From: Lumbricus rubellus
Lineage: Eukaryota; Annelida; Clitellata; Crassiclitellata; Lumbricidae
Assembly (NCBI GenBank): GCA_945859605.1
Contig: OX243811.1
Span: 52,417,898 to 52,481,897, forward strand
Length of the DNA stretch: 64,000 bases
Reading direction: 5' to 3'
The position numbers and the translations under genes were made by a program. Within the stretch, counting starts at the first letter, position 1; every line of letters begins with the position of its first letter. The notes beneath the pieces were generated by a model, which was given only the letters and a program-made list of their open reading frames with translations, was not told the DNA's origin and made no database searches. Below, piece by piece: positions 57,759 through 64,000 of the stretch.

Positions 57759-58399
57759 TGGCCGATTTATGAACGCCAACTATGTGGCCATTTTCGCGAC
57801 CGACTGCTGGTTGTAAGTCACCTTTTTGAGAGGAAGTGCCTGGTGGGTTGTAATGTGTTAGGGTCCAACCCTAAAACTGAGCAACGACATTTTACAGTCG
57901 ATTTGGGGTGGCGTTGGCAGTGAATTGACATTTACGATTTAAGCGATCCTTTCTAAAAAAAAACCTCCTGGTTGCTGAAAATCACTCTTCTCTTTTGAAT
58001 CGTTCAAAATTACCTACCTTAAAAATTCGACATTTATTTAGACTCATAAGGTGTTTTTGGTTGATTTCGTGAAAAACCGTACTACACTGCTTTTATCTGA
58101 GGGTATTAAAAAATTTTGCGCTGCAGAGTGACATATATGGTGTTCATTCGATCACTCTTTTAAGATATCATGGAATACAGACAATCGAGCAGCAATGCGG
58201 AGTAGGATTTCGCATTCTCGCATTATTTGTGAAATTCGGAATAGAATTTCGCATTATCGCAATATTTTTGCACCTGCCAAAGTGGGATCTACGCCTATCA
58301 ATTATGCAACAGCATCGAGCCGTGCTCTATCCACGACGGAAATCCATAGTTTGCTCATGTGCATGCATTATAGACCGCTTTTGTAAGTCAGTGTACATG

Positions 58400-58680
58400 T
58401 AAAAACGGTTACAAGTCATCTCAAGTTCTCCAACCGAGCCATAGACTATCTAGCACGCGTCTTTGGAACGATCTGTCTCCTGAATTCCGTTCCTTTTCCG
58501 TTCTTCACCCGTTTTTTCTGGTCGCCCACCATCGCCTTCCTAAGGCTTCTCCATCCATCACGCCTGAAGCTTTCCATTGGAAACTAAAGTCTCACCTTTT
58601 GAGAACTCTTAAAATTTACCCGGACTCATCTGATTTTCCACCCTCCATTTCTAGACCCAAAGGCCACCCTCATTAACTGC
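58400..58680 (+). pseudogene. LINE C-terminal fragment
   Basis: One frame reads STRLWNDLSPEFRSF and, further on, PEAFHWKLKSHLL, the LWN.LP..-.....F...LK..L pattern at the end of CR1/L2-like LINE reverse transcriptases. Several frameshifts show that it is dead. Confidence 0.7.
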
Positions 58681-58761
58681 TACTCTGCCACCTTTGATCC
58701 TTTGGTAACCGGATTATTACCAACTTCCGACTACTCTTCTGGACAACCCTTCCGACTAGAC

Positions 58762-59147
58762 CAGTGGTTCTTAACCTTTTCAAGGGAGCCGAACCCCAAG
58801 AGAACTCCATGACCACTCACCGAACCCCTAAAGTTTGAACAATATTTTTTAGCTACTGGGAACAAAAGAAAATAACAAATTGTGCCAAAATGTGATGCAC
58901 TATTAATACATTCAATACATGAACTACTAACAGTTAACTAACCGTACCAACACTACCAATTGCATCTTAATGTGTCCTTTGTTATTAAAATAAAATTCGA
59001 AAAATAAAAATAAAATAGCAAATATTTTTACATTCACTCACTGACCCTGAATATGTATAGCCTATATTTCAGAGGACCTCTGCCGAACCCCTGGCAGTCG
59101 CTCATCGAACCCCAGGGGTTCGGTCGAACACTGGTTAGGAAACACTG
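58762..59147. mobile_element. hAT-type MITE with 8-bp TSD GACTAGAC
   Basis: The ends CAGTGGTTCTTAACC and GGTTAGGAAACACTG are inverted repeats. The duplication GACTAGAC is exact (58754-58761, 59148-59155). The 386-bp interior repeats GCCGAACCCC / CGAACCCCAGGGGTTCGG and has no transposase. Its termini resemble those of the element at 15829-16194. Confidence 0.93.
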
Positions 59148-59155
59148 GACTAGAC

Positions 59156-60238
59156 ACAGGGACAACCCTTCTGACTAGACACAGCGCTCGTGAATAAGCT
59201 GGTTCCCTACGCTTGGCTTTTAAGTGATGCTTTAGAAATTCTTATGCTACAACTACGAGTATACGATTCTAATAGATAATGTGTTTCTTATAACTTAAGT
59301 CTCTTTAGAATAGATGATAAAGATGCCCTTTTATTAATTCTGACGCATTGCAATCTGTGTTACTACTAGCTCACAAGTTTCAAATTGCAGTCATTGCGGT
59401 AACTCGTCATATTTTGGACACAAGTGACAATGCATGCGTGTAGGCGTCTTTTGTGCAGGAGTTTGCGATAGTCTATTTCCTATAACCGCACTTTTTATTT
59501 CCCCATTTCTATAGCGCCTCTTCAAGCTGTACTATTCGTCTTTTGTCTGTCTGTCTTTATGTGTGTCTGTCTGGCTTCTGTCTGTAACTTTCACACTTGT
59601 TGGATTTAATAGCCAGAGCGATTCTACGTCATTTAACAGTCGTAAAGTTCACACCTTAGCACCTACTGTTATGTCTCGCTCTCGCTTCTAAATACATTAA
59701 ATTTTTTCTCCCAAGAAGCAACCGACGAGCACCTCTCTGTCTGCCTGTCTGACTGTCTCTATATATGTCTCTGTCTGTCTTCTGACCGTCTCTCTTTATA
59801 TATATGTCTCTCTGCCTCTATGTGTCTTTCTCAATCCACCTAGGTCGCATCACTCCATCGAACCGCATCTTGCCGTTGGTCATGCAGTGCGATGAACTCT
59901 GATGTTGTTTGCCGAGAACCACGAGGAATAAAATTAAGACAGCGGCAAACAGTATAGGCTAATGGGAGTCGAAGGAAGAAGAGGAGGACGAGGACAAGAT
60001 GGATTTATAAGAGGAATAGATGGAGGCATTGGAGAGAGGCACACGCAGTAGAGTGGAATGGCAGATGGAAGGACAAAGAGAAAAGAAAGAAAGAGATTGA
60101 ACGATGCGAATAGTGCATGACAGATAGAAAAGTCTGAGAGACAGAGACAGTGACAAATACCCAGACAGAAACAGAGAACCAGAGAAAGACAGAGAGAGAG
60201 ACAAAGGGAGATCAAAACGAGGCATATAGACGAAGAGA
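59156..60238. other. Anonymous DNA with a SINE/LINE tail scrap
   Basis: TATAGCGCCTCTTCAAGC at about 59511-59528 is the complement of the SINE/LINE tail. TCTGTCTGTC-rich tracts lie near 59720-59830. Confidence 0.55.
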
Positions 60239-60890
60239 ATGATACATCGCAACCGGCTTTTACGGTGGCGCCCGAGAACGGAATTTGCTTTCGTCAATCT
60301 GCCTCTGATGGGGGTTAGGGGTGGGGTGGGGGGGACGCGGTGGCGACGGTGGCGTTCGGCGGAGGTAGGTAGCTGCGACGACGACGACGACGATGGAGGC
60401 AGCGGCACTAATTCAATTTCCCCTTTAGCTACTCGAATGACGCCGACCAACCGACCGACCGACCGACCGACCGATGAGGCTCTCTCTACTCGGCTGCAGA
60501 GACGAAGAAGGACAGTGCATGCCACAGACGCCACACGCAGTAGTGTCTGGTCTGCTAGACAATCGACTGTTGTGTTAGACTGGATGCGGCGGTGACTGGT
60601 GACGACGCTGCATGTTGCTGCCACAACGACACTGCAGCAGTATGTACGTGACAAAATGGTCGTCGTCGTCGTCGTCGTCGTTGTCGTCGTCGTCGTCGTC
60701 GTCGTTGTTGTCGTCGTCGTCGTCGTCGTCGTTGTCGTTGGGACGACGACAAAGTGCACAGAGGCGATGCTATCTGCGATCGTCGATCGAAACGAGGGTC
60801 GCAGAAATGATTTCGCCGACGACCGGGAAATGCTTCCGAAGTTTCTGGATGCTGTGGAGTTTGTTAGCGTTGCAGATGAAAGGTAGGATT
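60239..60890 (+). promoter_or_regulatory. CpG-rich segment, possible 5' end of an unseen gene
   Basis: The segment is clearly richer in GC and CpG than its surroundings, with (CGACGA)n, (CCGA)n and a (GTC)n array (60658-60745). After the array a frame reads MLSAIVDRNEGRRNDFADD, then MLPKFLDAVEFVSVADE, and meets a fair donor, GAAAG|GTAGGA, at about 60884. This could be a CpG-island promoter with a first coding exon, but I recognise neither the protein nor a following exon. Confidence 0.25.
60658..60745 (+). repeat. (GTC)n trinucleotide array
   Basis: About 28 GTC units with GTT interruptions. Poly-Val, poly-Ser, poly-Thr and poly-Arg frames across it are artefacts. Confidence 0.96.
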
Positions 60891-60916
60891 GTAATAATTC
60901 TAATTGTAATCGTACA

Positions 60917-60968
60917 TTTATATAGCGCCACTTCAAGAGAACTCCTCAGAGGCACTCCCGACCTGACA
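60917..60968 (-). mobile_element. SINE/LINE 3'-tail fragment
   Basis: The minus strand reads CGGGAGTGCCTCTGAGGAG, then CTCTTGAAGTGGCGCTATATA, the common 3' end of the SINE family and of the LINE at 41232-41720. The body is absent. Confidence 0.7.
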
Positions 60969-62435
60969 CCAAACCGTTACCAAAGAGATGGATATTAGAT
61001 TAATTCACTGTCGACTGCTTTTGTCTGAGTTATAATAAAATCACCGTTGACTGAGAAATTTCTGGGAATCGGTTGATTCAACGCATGACTGGCTTTCTCT
61101 ATTTTATAGTCTACTGTCTAGAAAATGATTCGTCTAGTGTTAGAAACAATGCATTGCAGCCTTTTTGCGCTGATGACTTCAAGGAATTACCTCAGTTCTA
61201 TGATACTCTAAAAAAAAGTATAAAAGTATGTGTGTGTCCTCATTGACATGCATGCTTTGTAAATAATTAACTGATGATCGCTATAATCCAACCGCATGTC
61301 TTGCAGATGTTTTTTTGAAGAAGAGGAAAAGCTGTATTTTAAAATGATTCAGAGAAACACTGGATCGATTGTAACGAAGTGTTAGCGATTTCCATTTCTT
61401 AGTCTAGGCATATGAGGGCGGACAAATAGACCTCTTCCTTGCCGCCTTATCTGCTCTGTGACAGTGTAAGTCAATGCTCACCTTTTAGCTGAGTAAGCTA
61501 GGAAGTGCAAGTGGAGCAGCAATGGCGAATTATTTCATGCACGCATGCATGCATGTAGGCCTATGTACTATGTAGTCTATGTATGCATGCATGTATGCAT
61601 GCATGCATGTATGTATGCATGTATGTATGCATGTATGTATTGTATGTATGCATGTGTGCATGCATGTATCCATGCATGTATGTATGTAGGCCTATTGTAG
61701 GTATGTATATAAGCATTTATATAGCGTTTTGAATTTTGAAATAACCTCACTAAGGCGCTTAAAGAGACTACGTGTAGGCCTATTATATTACCATATTAGA
61801 GTCTAAATTTTATTAGTTCAGCTATTACTTATGGTTTCTATCTGTATCTCCATTTTTTCAACTCCGTTTTTATGTTAATGATTGATCATCCGACTATTAC
61901 TGAAAGCGTCTGAAGGCATTGGCCATAGATCTATAAAAATCCCTGAAATGAATTAGTTAAAGATTTTTATAAAACAAAAGCCGAACGTTATCTTCGGATC
62001 AATAAAGGCTTTAAAAATGAAATGCCGCGTAAAATGAAATGCGTGCAAAGGTCATGTCTTCGGATATGATGGATGCGGTTTCAACATGATTGACGACGCT
62101 GATTCAGATTTCGGTGTCTGCGCATTCAGATGTGTAAACGTGTTTGCTCGTTCGTTCACATGTATTGTATATGCAGCATACATGCATATCCTATATATGC
62201 GAATCTTCCTCTTCTCTGTCGATCGTATACGTGTGATTACATGCATCAATTTTTCTTTCCGTCCGCGGTTCTTTCGCGTCGTGGTTCTATACACAGAGAT
62301 GGAGGCATACAGTTGAAGTCATCCGGAAAGACAAGGTCGCGCCGACAGAACAGACGCCGACCTTTTCATCGATCGCTCAACTGATACTCGAGATAAATTG
62401 GCCACTGTCGAAATGAATTTCTAAATCAAACTCGC
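60969..62435. other. Anonymous DNA with GCATGTAT repeats
   Basis: A GCATGCATGTAT tract spans about 61535-61690. No supported gene; frames near 62052-62384 are short and lack domains. Confidence 0.5.
61535..61690 (+). repeat. (GCATGTAT)n tract
   Basis: Alternating GCATGCAT and GTATGTAT units; the self-complementary GCATGC blocks could form small cruciforms. Confidence 0.9.
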
Positions 62436-63033
62436 GACCGTGATGACGATGATGAAGATGATGAGGATGATGAAGACGATGATGAAGATGACGATGATGA
62501 TGAGGATGATGAAGATGATGAAGATGATGAAGATGAAAATGATGAAGATGATGAAGATGAAGATGATGAAGATGATGATGATGATGAAGATGATGAAGAT
62601 GATGAAGATGATGAAGATGATGAAGATGATGAAGATGACAACTATGACGATGATGAAGATGAGGAGGAGTATGAAGATGATGAAGATGATGAAGATGATG
62701 AAGATGATGACGATAATGAAGATAATGAAGATGATGAAGATGAAGATGGCGATGATGAAGATGATGATGATGAAGATGATGAAGATGATGAAGATGACAA
62801 TGATGAAGATGATGAAGATGATAAAAATGACGAAGCTGATGAAAATGATGAAGATGATGAAGATGATGAAGATGACAACTATGACGATGATGAAGATGAT
62901 GAAGATGACAACTATGACGATGATGAAGATGATGAGGATGATGAAGATGATGAAGATGATGGAGATGATAAAGATGATGAAAATGATGAAGATGATGAAA
63001 ATGATGAATATGATGAAGATGACGACGGTGCTA
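62436..63033 (+). repeat. GAT/GAA trinucleotide array, ~600 bp
   Basis: Composed of GATGATGAAGATGATGAAGA phrases with AAT, GAC, GAG, TAT and AAA variants. All three + frames stay open (Asp/Glu, Met/Lys or poly-Ile-like translations) and poly-Ser frames exist on the other strand. The Asp/Glu frame begins after a stop at about 62393 with no ATG and no acceptor, so I do not call it coding. Confidence 0.95.
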
Positions 63034-63063
63034 TGTTTTCACTCTGTCAACTTGAATTCATAT

Positions 63064-63639
63064 GAATTATTAAAGCAGTCTGACTGATTCGCTCGGATCT
63101 AAATCAAATTCCATATGAAGTCACTATATAATTCATTTGTTGAAAATAGATTGAGAGCAACAGCCCTATAGCAACAAGCATAAAATATGGAACAACGCAT
63201 AGGCTACAATGCATGTTTTATGGATATTTGTCTTCTGTCTCTGAACCCTCTGCATGGCGTGAACACAGACGCCCTTACGAGGATGGATGGATGGATGGAT
63301 GGATTGATGAACGGACGAATGATTGGACGGATGGATGGATATAAGATAAAATATCTGCATGTTTCACTCATACATAGCAGGGTTTCGCATGTATGCATGA
63401 TTTCGACCGATCAATATTGAGAGAGCAATAATATTAAAAATATGTACGAAAGCGGTATTCTCTATATCTTATGTTTTTTTATTTAGAATTGAGTTGACAG
63501 TTGGTCTTGAAGTAAAGAAGAGGTGAGAGTTCTTTAAGTTGAAGGACAGAGAGAATCCTTAAGTTCGACCAAAAGGCGTCGGCTCTGATTGACAGAAGTC
63601 TTCGTTATTACTGATGCTTCCGACAAATTAGATCACAAT
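63064..63639. other. Anonymous DNA with a GGAT tract
   Basis: (GGAT)n at about 63280-63335. No gene is supported. Confidence 0.5.
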
Positions 63640-63650
63640 TGCAGCAGCAA

Positions 63651-63684
<34 letters not shown>

Positions 63685-63766
63685 CGCTGCTTCCGTCTTA
63701 TGGAAACTCACTTCTCCATCCGTCTGATTGCCTGGAATAGGTCGTGGCAGGGGGAGAAGGTTCCAG

Positions 63767-63812
<46 letters not shown>
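63640..63812. repeat. Facing (CAG)n and (CTG)n arrays
   Basis: A GCA/ACA-interrupted array (63640-63692) and a pure GCT array (about 63768-63812) are inverted relative to each other across about 75 bases. Ser/Asn-rich and poly-Ala frames across them are artefacts. Confidence 0.93.
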
Positions 63813-63814
<2 letters not shown>

Positions 63815-63854
63815 TGAGAAAGGCTGCTTTCTTTCAAGCACAATCATGAAAATA

Positions 63855-64000
63855 TTTCTATAGTTTGGTAAGATGGATGAATGGATGGATGAATAGATGG
63901 ATGTATGAGTGGATATTTGGATGGATGGATAAATATTATGATGGATGAATGAATGAGTGGATGGATGTACGAATGAATGGATGTTTCAATAGATGGAATG
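63855..64000 (+). repeat. (GATG)n-rich tract to the window end
   Basis: Imperfect GATGGATGAATG repeats with the same unit as the tract near 63280; it continues past the window border. Confidence 0.85.

Noticed and set aside
59959..60936. 325-codon minus-strand frame with a poly-Thr stretch
   Set aside because: Its core is the (GTC)n array and a CT-rich segment; poly-Val, poly-Ser and poly-Arg frames cover the same bases.
62440..63087. Met/Lys-rich 215-codon frame and poly-Ser frames
   Set aside because: Direct translation of the GAT/GAA repeat; open in every frame.

Overview
This is animal nuclear DNA: split exons with canonical GT/AG borders, long introns, abundant microsatellites, and a dense, mixed load of eukaryotic transposons. 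No prokaryotic features, rRNA or free-standing tRNA genes were seen. The palindrome TAGGCCTA recurs throughout. A lectin/CUB/Sushi receptor and a CIWKFC-type cyclic peptide fit a marine invertebrate deuterostome, and I lean to an echinoderm. That assignment is inference; the sequence does not prove it.

Two genes stand out, both on the + strand. Gene 1 spans about 6.9-31.3 kb and is cut off on its 5' side. Its six exons encode, in order, a SUEL/rhamnose-type lectin domain, a CUB domain, a short Sushi (CCP) domain, a 22-residue linker, one transmembrane helix and a roughly 230-residue cytoplasmic tail. The ectodomain exons are all phase 1-1, and the whole chain keeps one frame through every junction. 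I read it as a type I cell-surface receptor-like protein; the signal-peptide exon is not recognised in the window. Gene 2 (42.5-45.6 kb) is a compact neuropeptide precursor: TATA box, signal peptide, spacer, a Lys-Lys cleavage site, then a terminal peptide QGGKICIWKFCPPPRPL. Its six-residue Cys-Ile-Trp-Lys-Phe-Cys ring has the spacing of the urotensin-II ring and the Trp-Lys pair shared with somatostatin.

The rest is largely mobile DNA. It includes eight hAT-type MITEs (seven with 8-bp target duplications matching at 7 or 8 positions, one weaker), a 71-bp piggyBac-like MITE, and a 1.0-kb mariner relic with 65-bp inverted repeats and a decayed transposase. A 1.17-kb inverted-repeat element sits in intron 2 of the neuropeptide gene. 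There is also a Foldback-like element with tandem-repeat termini and a 9-bp target duplication, a 1.28-kb Helitron carrying a G-rich minisatellite, and a second Helitron 3' end. Fragments of several LINEs are present, together with a tRNA-headed SINE whose 3' tail matches one LINE's tail.

Layout: 0-6.9 kb, repeats upstream of or within gene 1; 6.9-31.3 kb, gene 1; 31.3-42.2 kb, intergenic with mariner, hAT and LINE pieces; 42.4-45.6 kb, neuropeptide gene; 46-52 kb, SINE, hAT, Foldback, LINE and Helitron in a row; 52-60 kb, mostly anonymous DNA with SINE, LINE and hAT copies; 60-64 kb, CpG-rich segment and large trinucleotide arrays. Many apparent open frames are translations of simple repeats and are not listed as genes.
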